Shown here: one piece after another, positions 36,251 through 45,732 of the stretch
Position numbering within the stretch: position 1 is the first letter of the stretch
Layout: each line of letters begins with the position of its first letter
Source: Papilionanthe hookeriana x Papilionanthe teres
Lineage: Eukaryota; Streptophyta; Magnoliopsida; Asparagales; Orchidaceae
NCBI GenBank assembly: GCA_022702705.1
Contig: CM040433.1
Coordinates: 22,970,167-23,034,166, forward strand
Length of the DNA stretch: 64,000 bases
Direction: 5' to 3'
Notes under the pieces: generated by a model
Told to the model about the DNA's origin: nothing
Databases searched by the model: none
The model's input: the letters and a program-made list of their open reading frames with translations, nothing else
Translations under genes and position numbers: made by a program

Positions 36251-36599
36251 CGTGGTTTAGGTCATCCGGCACAAAGGCAACGTCGAGGAGGACTACTCCG
36301 GGGTCGATGGGGAGGTAGACCCGCTCCCACTCGGAAAGCGCGGGCTCTTCAGACTTCGCCGGTTGTTGGATGCACGGGATTGGGCTGAGGGAGAGGGTAA
36401 TGGCAGCAGTATAGGTCATGAACTTTCTGCGGGTCTCGGAGGAGGTAAAGTCGGAGTCCGAAGAGGAGCACGCCTTGAGGACGAATCGATGGCGCGGTGC
36501 TCGATGCCTTCTTACGTGCGTGGAGGAGGAAATGCAAGAACACGGGGAGCGTTTTAGATGAGGAATGCAGTTCAAATCAGTGAGTCGTAGACTACCCAT
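36251..36599 (-). pseudogene. HCF136: HCF136 (photosystem II assembly factor) exon 1, orphan
   Basis: HCF136 is a thylakoid-lumen beta-propeller protein needed early in photosystem II assembly. The frame starts at 36599 with MGSLRLTDLNCIPHLK, a serine/arginine-rich chloroplast transit sequence. A twin-arginine segment with a hydrophobic core follows (ETRRKFMTYTAAITLSLS), as expected for lumen targeting by the Tat route, and then the mature start EEPALSEWERVYLPIDPG and LLDVAFVPDD, which match HCF136 well. After NHG the similarity ends at a GT (36249-36250 on the plus strand), so 36251 is a likely splice donor; the frame reads on only to TGA at 36219. The rest, about 280 residues of propeller in the family, is not in the 36 kb downstream on this strand. 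It is either a gene fragment or a gene cut by rearrangement. Confidence 0.85.
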
Positions 36600-36700
36600 T
36601 GGGAGAACTCTCTTCCCCGCCCCTCTGGCTCTTCCCCGCCCCTCTGGCTCTTCGTTTTCGGCCGCTTATCCTACTTCGCGGTGCCGCAGTGGATAACGAT
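36600..36700 (-). promoter_or_regulatory. Putative HCF136 upstream region with duplicated GC-rich unit
   Basis: CTTCCCCGCCCCTCTGGCT occurs twice in tandem (about 36611-36629 and 36630-36648). On the minus strand GGATAAG lies near 36665-36671, like the I-box/GATA motif common in light-regulated plant promoters. This fits a photosynthesis gene, but activity is only inferred. Confidence 0.4.
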
Positions 36701-36998
36701 CCCAACATAAATTATTTTAAGCTAAAAAAATTTAAAAACTGGTCATTTTAGCACAGCTTCTAACCCATAAAAATTATTAAAAATTAAATAAGAATAATAC
36801 ACATTTTCTTATCATGGGATTGTTAGGATTCAGAACCAAAGAATAATAAAGTATATATAGGTTCAGAAGAGAAAGTGAGAAAATGAAAACTCGAATATTC
36901 AAAGAAGTGAGAGGAAACTAACACTTGAAAAGTGAAAGAAATGGGACGGAAGGCATGAAGGCATATTCGTTTTATAAATCACGCGACATGGTGAGTTT

Positions 36999-37290
36999 TT
37001 ACCTATCTGTAAAAACGAGAGAAGATGTGTCACATCTTGAGCAGGAGGAAACGTCGTCGAGCGGATGAGAGGTGGGAGGTCTCGATGTTAGTGTCGAGCG
37101 GGGAAAATGGCGACGCCGTTGTTGTTCAGAGGAGACGCTGAGTGCGGGAGTTCCTGCACACTCGATCTTGGCAAACAAACTAACGAAGGAGGAGAGGGGC
37201 GGCGTCAATGTCTGGTGATGAAGTCTCTATCGAGCTTAGACGAGTTGGGAAGGGTGTCGTGCAGAGAAATAAGAATATCTCAACTATAGC
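36999..37290. other. GC-rich island with overlapping short ORFs
   Basis: This stretch is clearly GC-richer than its surroundings and lies about 400 bp upstream of the HCF136 start. Both a minus-strand ORF (36999-37208) and a plus-strand one (37107-37289, starting MATPLLFRGDAE) are open. Neither matches a family I know. It could be a 5' UTR/first exon remnant or part of the upstream promoter island. Confidence 0.3.
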
Positions 37291-37299
37291 GTTGGGCTG

Positions 37300-38333
37300 A
37301 GCTTACAAGAATCGAATTTGCACGTGCGAGAGGGATAGTCGAGTCAAAGGTAAAGTTACGGCTCTAAACGAAATATTTATAAATTTATTATTTTATTAAT
37401 ATTTAATTTTTAAGGTTTAAATAAATGAGGTTTAAGCTAAAGAAGTTTTATAGCAATATAGGGGTAATGGTTTAGTTTCATTCAAGCTCAATTCCTTATT
37501 TAAGAAAAAATTGTTATGCAATATAACTGTAAATGTATGTATATTTGTTGGATCTTAATTTTTCCTTTGTGAATCACTTCCCAAGAGTTAAATCCGAGTG
37601 AATGAGAGAATGAAAAGAAAGTACAATAAGTCTGAAATTTTTGTAGGGAGAATCCAAGGAGAGGTCCCTTTATTTGTATTTTTGTCCAATACTTATAGAG
37701 GTGTATTTTGTATAATTACAAAAAGAGGGAATTGTTAAGAAAAATGTTTTTAATGACATTAAGGCTATAATTGATTGTATAAATCATATGTCATTCCCAT
37801 TACAATTTGAATTCAACATTGGTGATAATTGGATCGGTCGAGTGGCTTGAAGTCGCCGACTATGGCGACCGGCTAAGTGGCATATGTACCCTCTGAAGTA
37901 CGAGTTAGTCGGTTGAGGTGTTTGGTTGCATGACGATCTTGCTCGGTGTCTTTTGGTACGGCTGACAAGAGCGATTGATTGTGTGGTGGTCGTTCGGTCT
38001 GGATGCTAGGTTGGTCAGCCGAATGTGATCGGTAAGCTTTTTCATTGAGCGAGTCGTGACTCATTTTTTGTTCGACTCAAGTCTTACAAAGCTCGTGTCT
38101 CGCCTACATAGTTCGTCGCCTCGGTTGGATCTCCAAATCTTGTAAGAACTTAAGCTGACCTTGTCGCAACCTGTGCGGGGTATCCGATGAGACTTGCTAC
38201 CAGGATGATTTAAGCCTCACTTTTGGTGGGTCTTGCCACTACTGAGCGGGGAACCATCTCCAGAGCTTGAACCTATCCCAGTTTTGGAGATGCGGCTCCA
38301 TGCTCTGGCTTGAATTGTCAGTTAATTGCTTTC
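37300..38333 (+). mobile_element. Left flank of the nested cluster, probably LTR-element DNA
   Basis: From about 37830 the sequence turns GC-richer, with CGG/TCG-rich repeats of GGTCGAGTGGC style, as often seen in LTRs. It is interrupted by solo LTR A, and the same host sequence continues at 40667 (proved by the CTTTC duplication). The only ORF is 37873-38064 (minus), without similarity. Confidence 0.4.
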
Positions 38334-40661
38334 TGATTCACCTAAAAAGTAAATATTTTTTGTGTACATTTCATGATCATATTATGCATATTTTTTATTA
38401 TATTGCACTTTAAAGGAGGTATTTTGCATGTTTTTTGTTTCAGGTACAAGGAATAGAGTTTGGAGAAAATGAAGAAAAATGGTGCAATTTGGAGCTAAAT
38501 CGAGCAAGGAAGAAAATTCTGATATGGTGCATATTGATATGTCTTTCTATGCATAATCTCTGTCATATTTATCCTATGTTTTTGAATGAAATTAAACTTC
38601 AAATAAAGGTTATTTTTATGTCTATCTTGCAGGTATAGCACTAGGAGCGAGTCAGAGCTGAAACAGGGCGAAATGGAGCAAAAACGAAGCAAACAGATAT
38701 GCTGCCCGTAGGTTGGCGTTATAGCGCCACTATAACACCAGTCATAGGTGCTATAACGTAGATTCTGGCACTATAGCTTCTGAGAAGTTTTTCGAACGGG
38801 TTTTGGGCGATTCTGGACCATTATAGGATGTTATGGAAACTTTTGGACAACTTGCACGCCCCATGTAGTGATTCAATGTATCTAGATATTTTGAAAAGCT
38901 TTTTGATGAAGATATGTGTCTCTTAGTGTAAAAGGGCGTGTCTCTTGAAAAATAGAGGTGTTTGGCTTTTCTTTAAATACAGGGGCTTGGCGCCTCTCAC
39001 GAGAGGTAATTAGAGAAGTAATTAGGAAGTGTTTTAGGAGGATTTTGGCATGAGTATGGAGATGTAGATTTCCACATTTTCTAGAGAGATTGGTAAGAGA
39101 TTTTGAGAGATATGAGCAATGAAGTATAAGCAACACATAAATCGGGAGGAGACTTTGTTGGAGAGAATATTCTTCTTTCTTTCAGAGGGAAAATTTCTAA
39201 GTATTGTGTTTTTCATTTCCTTGTAATTGTTGTAAACACTTTCTAGTGGATTTTCTTTGATTTAAACAAATATTTCTATTGTATTTTTTTCATGCTTCAT
39301 AAGTAGTTTTATTTACTATTTCTTTCAATATGAAGTAGGGCATTTGTAGGAAAATTTGTTTTATGATAAAATTATTTTTATCTCTTTTGCTTTATTACCA
39401 TAAATTAAGTGGCAATAAGTTAAGTTAAAATCTGTTGTAAGTGAAACTAAGTCTCGGGAGAACAGTGATCTCGCAACTAAAAAGCACTCACATTGACCGG
39501 TTGGCTAGGCAGCAATGAAACTTATATGAAAATATAATTTAATGAGGAAATCTAATTTAATGACATGTTTCTATTAGATGCTTCTAAGTGGCATATAGTT
39601 TCATAAAACTAATAAACGTACCTATACAATCGAAAGAGGGTAGGTAGACATATGTTTCTTGTTGGCACATAATTTATCACTTAATTTTATTAATCCTTTT
39701 ATTGCTTATGTCATTATTTTTATTTTACTTTTCTTTTGCAATAAATTGGATGCATGTTTAGGAATCAAGATCTGCTTAGATATTCACTTACTTTTTTAAT
39801 GTGATGGATTTTACTTAGACTTCATTTACGTTGCAATTTAGGTCTGTTGTAATGTTAAAATTTGTTTTAATTATATTAGGATCCGGAAGGGCGGTGAAAT
39901 TCTCAACTAAGTGGAACCACACTTTACTCTGAGCAGAGTTGTTACGATCACCTAGGGGGAGTGCAAATAGATAGGGAGATAAGTTTGATGGGCGTAGAAT
40001 TGATGTTTCTAGGGTGACAAACTAGATTCTTTTTCGATTTAGAGTTTGGATCGTAAGGGTCCCTAGTAGGTCCTATAGAGAGGGCACAGTGGGTAATCTG
40101 GAAGTGAGAGGCAAGAATGTACTCAACACTACTACACAAGCTGGTGAAAAACTCTAAATTAACTAATGCTCTTTGCTATCACTAGGAGGGCTAAAGAATA
40201 AGAATGCTCCTATTTGTCACTAACAACATTAAATTCTAAAAATTTCATTCCTAAACATTATCTAGGTCATTATATGAGAATGATAGTTTTTAACATCTCA
40301 AAATTCTCCAAACCAATTTAACCAGATAAGTTATCTTTATATTTAAGATTTCCATTTCGAAGTAGTTGTTAAAAAAACTACTTTAATCGACCTTCCAAAA
40401 CAAAGGCCTGATAGTAGTAGACTAGAATTAATCTAAGAGATTTCTTACATCGCTTCTCTGTGGGATCGATACTGGGGTCTTAAAAGAAAATAATATATTA
40501 CTTGAAATGATACATATACTTGTGTAGTACCCCTAGTGTGTAAACTATTCTCTAAATTTTCTAACATTTTAATTTTCCACACTAGCTGCAAAATATAAAT
40601 TGGGTCAAGTTTTTTGCCATCTTTTGGAAGCTAAATAATTGTGTAATTGCGGGTTGGGTCA
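38334..40661 (+). mobile_element. Solo LTR A (Athila-related)
   Basis: It starts TG at 38334 and ends CA at 40661, with CTTTC immediately on both sides (38329-38333 and 40662-40666). No interior is attached, so this is a solo LTR left by recombination between two LTRs. Shared blocks with the Athila-like LTRs are the start (CCTAAAA after TG and five bases), TTGCACTTTAAAGGAGGTAT, ATCGATACTGGGGTCTTAAA near 40467 and CCCCTAGTGTGTAAACTATT near the end. It is longer than LTRs C and D, partly because of an internal tandem duplication (about 38404-38455 and 38590-38635). Confidence 0.88.
38714..38755 (+). promoter_or_regulatory. Hairpin pair in solo LTR A
   Basis: TGGCGTTATAGCGCCA (38714-38729) can fold with a TGGCG/CGCCA stem. 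The next segment pairs TATAACACC (38731-38739) with GGTGCTATA (38747-38755) apart from one mismatch. The position corresponds to the palindrome pair of the other LTRs. Confidence 0.5.
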
Positions 40662-40666
40662 CTTTC

Positions 40667-41760
40667 CTCGAGAGGAGGCTCTTTTCATCTTGGTTTTTTA
40701 TTCTCTTTAAGATTCATGATGGTATTTTTTGTGTATACATATTAGTTCCTCGAGTTTTTCGGCTTCTCGACAGTGCCAACTACAATAAGGATAGGAAAAT
40801 TATTAAACCATCGTTAGCAATAAATTTGTGAATTAATTGAACACATGACTTTCCTTAGGATTATGTGACTCGTGCTCTCTTTAAATAGGCATGAATTGAG
40901 TCTTGTATCATTTTTCATTGGTTTCTCTTTTTACAATTGAGTTATGTTATAGCTACAAAATCAAACCAGATAGTTGTGGATCCTGAGAGGATTGTGAGGG
41001 CCAGTGTTTCAGATTTATTCTTCTATAAAGAAGATGAAAGAGATGGTCGACGTATCACTAAGGGGCCTTGAAGTATGGTTCGAGCGTGCGTGTTGAGGGC
41101 TAGTAGGTCCATTTGATTGAGGCGAGTGGTAAGGAGCTAGGGGTGCAGTTGACACGATACTTCAATAGTCACTGTCGCGAGAAAGTGGAGTCACCTCGGC
41201 ATTGCAAGGAGGGGAGGCCTATAAGACTATCTTCTCCATGGAGAGATTTGAAGAAAAATTGGTTAAGTCGGAGGAATGCCAAGATCGTGGTTGTTGCAGA
41301 GTTTGCCCTTACCAAGACGATCGTTATGCTTGTTGGAGGTGTGAGGCTCCAGCCGTTATCGACCCTGGTAATTCATCAGCTGTCTGACCCATCATCCGTG
41401 ATAATCTTCAATTGGGGGAATCGTCAAGGCGAGTGCAATCCCTAAAGGTCATAGAGCACCGAGCAGGTGAGACTGCACCATTAGCGGGGCCGGTCGACCC
41501 CTTTAAGGAATCACATGGGGTTTGGCTGTGAATCCTGTATGGGAGCTGTCTGCTCGACTGGATGCTAGAGGTTTCGTGGATGGAGCTCGTCGCTCTTTGA
41601 GGCGGGCTAATTGAGGTGTTGCGCTAGCTGGAGGTAGTCTGTGAGATGTATAGTTTGGTGAAGTTCAACCGAGAAGCTAGTCGGGTGGATCAGATTAAGT
41701 TGGTGAAGAGATGGTTCTCTAGATGTTGGGGGACATGTAGACTCTAAGGTCTTGGAGGAC
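40667..41760 (+). pseudogene. Coding remnant of the host gypsy-type element
   Basis: In the open frame 41202-41387 a cysteine-rich stretch reads ECQDRGCCRVCPYQDDRYAC and continues with WRC. In other frames are LSARLDARGFVDGARRSLRR (about 41545-41605) and NREASRVDQIKLVKRW (about 41665-41715), coiled-coil-like sequence of the sort found in large plant gypsy gag proteins. The original frame is broken by at least two shifts. A C-run at 41760-41770 separates it from the next ORF's leader. Confidence 0.4.
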
Positions 41761-42003
41761 CCCCCCCCCTTAAGAAAACACTTCATTCAAGGATTTTAAT
41801 AATATTATTCATAATAAAATGATATTTTGATAAATTTTGAAAAGATGTTTGGTGTGTTGCTTATCATTATGTGATGCCTCATTTGCCATGCCTTCCTGAT
41901 AAATAGGAGAAGGGGCTACATCTTGTCACTTTATGTGTTTTTAGCTCTTTTTTGTTTTCTCTTTTCCTTCATCCTTCAGCTGGTTCTGCTCTTATCTCTC
42001 GAG

Positions 42004-43896
42004 ATGGCCCCCAAACACTCGCCTGTCTTTTTCGGCTCTGTGAAAGGTACTGACCCTCCGGCTCTATTCGAGAATGAAGTGAGGGAGCAACAACGAAAGT
42101 ATGTTCTTGATGAGAGCATAGGTCTTTGGAAGCTACCTGGATCAGCATGAGTGACAGATCCTCTAGTAAAAGATCTGGGGTCTTGTATCGATATCAGTTT
42201 AAATATGGCCACCAATTAGCCTTGCATCATGAGCTTTGGAGCATCTTCAAAACCTACGAGGTTATTCTGACACAAGTGATGTAAAACTGCATAGCTGCAA
42301 TCATGACTTTCATTCTCTTCTATTGATGAGAGATTCTTGTATGGTCGATCAAACTCTTTAGATACTTCTTCTCATTCAAGATCGATAGGGAGGGCTATGC
42401 TATATTCTTGGCAGGAGAGGAACAACACTTAGTAGGAGTGGAGAATAATATAAAGAATTGGAAGAATAAGTTTATGACTGGTTCTTATTCTAGCGCCTGG
42501 GAATATGGACCAAGCCATCGTGGTGCAAGGTTTCCAAGACAAGGTCTCTCTCGGAGAGCATGTTCATTTCCCTGGAGATGTTGACTAGCTGTCGTCTCTC
42601 GGTTCCTCAATACAACCCCGAGGTGACAGTTTCCTGTGTTTTGATGGGTAAAATGATGAAGGAACAACGGTGTGAATCATACATTGCAGAGATGGTTCAA
42701 ACAAAGGCGAAAAATGAAAATTTACCACCAAGGGTCAGAAACAAAAGTGCTTCCAAGAATCAGGTAATCTAGTAGGAGATGATGACCAACCCTTTCATAG
42801 CTTGGCCTCGAGATACCTTGTTTCTGCGATTTTTGATAGTGTTGTTGTTCAGAGCAAGGTGACAAGTAAGGTCACTTCTATTGCTAAAAAATATGCCTCT
42901 CATTTTGTTGATGAAGGGGAAGCCAATGAGAGGGAGTTGGCTTCTGAAGTGACTCCAGACATAACTGTGGTCACGGCTCCTTCATCTTTTGCAGCAGGCA
43001 CCCCGGCCGACGTGTCAGCGACTACCTTTGCTCCTTTGGATTCTCAGGCTAGAAATCTTTCCTTTATTTATCTGTCCAAGAGGATCAAAGTGAGTTGTTT
43101 TGGCCATTACCACACTCCGTTTCTTCGTCGTGGGATTCAACTTCCTCCTCCAAAAGTGAGGTCCCACATTCTGGGCATCGACGGGGGAAAGTGTCGATGG
43201 AAGAAGAAGACTTTCCACTCCCCCCCCTTTAAAGGGGATGAATGAGGCCTTTGAGTGTGATATTGTGCCCGAGAGTGATAAAAGGTTATTGGATGGGACC
43301 AACAAGTGATTCAACATTTTGGATAGGTCTCTTGATCGATATCTGCTGTTGGAAAGCAACAGGGAGTTGTCCTCAACACTGGTTTATTTTTTGTGGCAAG
43401 TAAGGTTCGACCATGCACTAGAGGGCTTTGGTCACTAAGAACTTCTCTAGAACGTGGCCCTGTGGCATTGAATGGTGGCATAGAGTGCCTAGTTTCAGAG
43501 CTAGCCTTGATTGAGGTAGAGCAATTGCTGAAGAAACTCAAAATAAGGAGGCCTTGTTGGAGGCCATCCGGAAGAGGCTTCAAGATGATCGGGACATCCT
43601 ACAGACGATGCTTGATAGATCCGATAAGTTTATCCAAGAATTCCTTGGTATCATAGTTGCCTTGGAGAAGAAGGTTGTTAAGCTGGAGGGGAAGGTTGCC
43701 TCATCAGTCTGATGGGAAGAGTGCAAGGATGATTTGGTAAACGAGTTCAAGTACGTCGTGGACTATGCCACTGATGATACAATCATAAGGGCTCAATCGA
43801 CCCCAAATTCCCAACTCGGATAAGTTCTCTAACTTGATCCCCAACAAATCAGATGAAGCCTCCGAAGGAGAGGGCGAATTTGGCGACGGAGAGGAG
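42004..43896 (+). pseudogene. Plant gypsy-type gag-like ORF (Transposase_28-like), frameshifted
   Basis: The frame starts MAPKHSPVFFGSVKG and runs to 42150. In shifted frames follow a region like the plant gypsy-transposon domain (HHELWSIFKTYEV, FRYFFSFKIDREGYAIFLAG, NNIKNWKNKFMTG, about 42215-42480). Next comes a serine/threonine- and alanine-rich spacer in 42802-43245 (SEVTPDITVVTAPSSFAAG). Last is a coiled-coil stretch with EAIRKRLQDDRDIL and IIVALEKKVVKLEGKVASS (about 43555-43710) and an acidic end, EGEGEFGDGEE. Such ORFs are gag of Tat-group or non-autonomous relatives. No protease or RT directly follows. LTR B is inserted at its very end and supplies the stop. Confidence 0.6.
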
Positions 43897-45732
43897 TGCC
43901 ACACCTAAAAATTACTTGATTTTTCATATATATCTTATGATTAATTCCAATGATGTTGCACTTTAAAGGAAATTATTTTGTATTTTGTTTGGTTTTAGGT
44001 ACAATAAATGGACTCTTGGAGGAAAAGAAGCAAAAATGGTGCAATTTGTAGCAAAAACGAGCAATAAAATAAATTTTGGTCTGACACATTTCGATAAGTC
44101 TTTCTATGCATAATCTCTTTTACACTTCTTGCATATTTTTGAATGAGATTACACTTTAAAGAAAGATTATTTTCATGCTTATTTTGTAGGTTTATCTGTT
44201 AGGAACACAACGCAACTGAAAAGGGGCGAAATATAGCTAAAACGGAGTCAAACAAAGCAAAACGATGGAGCTTCGCAGAGTAGGGCGCCGACAGCGCCAG
44301 AATCTCGAGAGCACAAATTTTGGGTGCCGACAGCACCCAAAAACGGTGCCAGGGATGGTTATTGGCCATATATATTGAATCTGGGCGCTTTTTGGAAGGT
44401 TTCTTGAAGCACCTCTTGGGAATTTCGTCCCTACACTATTTTAAAGTGAAATTGAAGCCAAAAAATGGGGTAGATGTTAGGAAAAACGTGGAGAATGCTT
44501 ACAGATATTAGAATATGAGTAGAAATATAGATTTCTACATTTGTGGAGAGATTGGAGAGGAGATTTTGAGAGAATCTGTAAGGGTTTGTACCACATTGCA
44601 TGGATCAGTGCGAGATTTTGTGGGAGATATTTTCATACGTATTTCAAGAGAAAAAGCTAAGTATTGTGCTCTTCATTATCTTCTAATTTTGTAAACACTT
44701 ATGTAGTGGATTTGCTTTGATGAAATAAAGTTTTCCATTGTGTTTTCTTCGATTTTTGTGATCTGTTTCTCTTACTCTTTCTTCTTATTTGGAAATAGTG
44801 GCATGAGAAGATTATGTCGTTATTCTCCTTTTACTTTTCTTTTACAATGAGTAGGATTCATGTTTAGGATATTGGGATGCATGCTAAAAGAATTTTTAAT
44901 TATAAATGTGATGGTTTTACTTGCACTTCATTTACATTACAATGAGAGCTCTTTGTAGTGTTAAAATTTGTTGTAATTGCACTATGATCCGAGAGGGCAG
45001 TGTAATTCTCAACAAAGTGGAACCATATTTAAATTACATTGATGGTGAAGTCCATGGGGGTTTAATGCAAATAAATAGGGAAATATACTTTGATGGGCGT
45101 AGAATTAGAGATTTTAGGGTGACTAACTAAAATCATCAATTCAGTTCCAGTGTTTGGGAGTTAAAGCGAGAGTTAGCCTTCAGGTGAAGGGAAGTGGGAG
45201 CTCTGGAGTGAGAGCCAGTATCCTCCCAGCCTAACCACAAATTTCGGGACTCAACCTAGGATTAGCCAATGTTCTTTATGCACTCATAAGAGGGTAAAGA
45301 ATATGATTGCTTCTATTTGGCACATACAATATTTAATGCATCTCATTCTTTTACATTATCCAATTCACTACCTAAGAATAGTTGATTTTATTATCTTAAA
45401 TTCACAAAACCAATTGATCCAAAAAAGGTTATCTTTAGAATTAATATTTTCCTTTATGAGTAGTTATTAGTTATTTTAAACATAAGACTTACCTTAGGAG
45501 TATTTGTTAGAAAAACCACTTATATCGACCTTCCAAACTAAAGTCTGATAATAGTAAACTAGAATTTGACTAACGACCTCTTACCTCATTTTCCTGTAGG
45601 ATCGATAAACAGGACTCCACTAGAGCCCTGTATTACTTGAATGATATGTAAACTTGTGTAGAACCTCTAGTGTGTGCATGTACATACCAACATAAAAACA
45701 AGCAGAAAAATAGCATACGACAGGGCGCATCA
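43897..45732 (+). mobile_element. LTR B (Athila-related), probably a solo LTR
   Basis: It starts TGCCACACCTAAAA and shares with LTR A the blocks TTGCACTTTAAAGGA, GTGCAATTTG and the internal tandem duplication. It ends CA at 45732. Flanks are AGGAG (43892-43896) and AGGTG (45733-45737), an imperfect 5-bp duplication, and no LTR interior follows. Its last third is also present at 1386-1920. The purine run GACGGAGAGGAG before it might be mistaken for a polypurine tract, but it is the end of the gag-like ORF. Confidence 0.7.
44284..44339 (+). promoter_or_regulatory. Hairpin pair with identical loops in LTR B
   Basis: GGCGC-CGACA-GCGCC (44284-44298) and TGGGTGC-CGACA-GCACCCA (44321-44339) form perfect stems of 5 and 7 bp around the same loop CGACA. 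Starts are 37 bp apart. Different stems with one loop suggest selection on structure. Confidence 0.65.

Noticed and set aside
43015..43583. Minus-strand ORFs of 114 and 90 residues
   Set aside because: They are antisense to the gag-like ORF, with no similarity or codon pattern of their own.
43897..45732. LTR A and LTR B as the two LTRs of one gag-only element (38334-45732)
   Set aside because: LTR A has its own perfect CTTTC duplication on both sides, and the 3' ends of A and B differ strongly, so they are separate insertions. A gag-only element would need shared outer duplication, which is absent.
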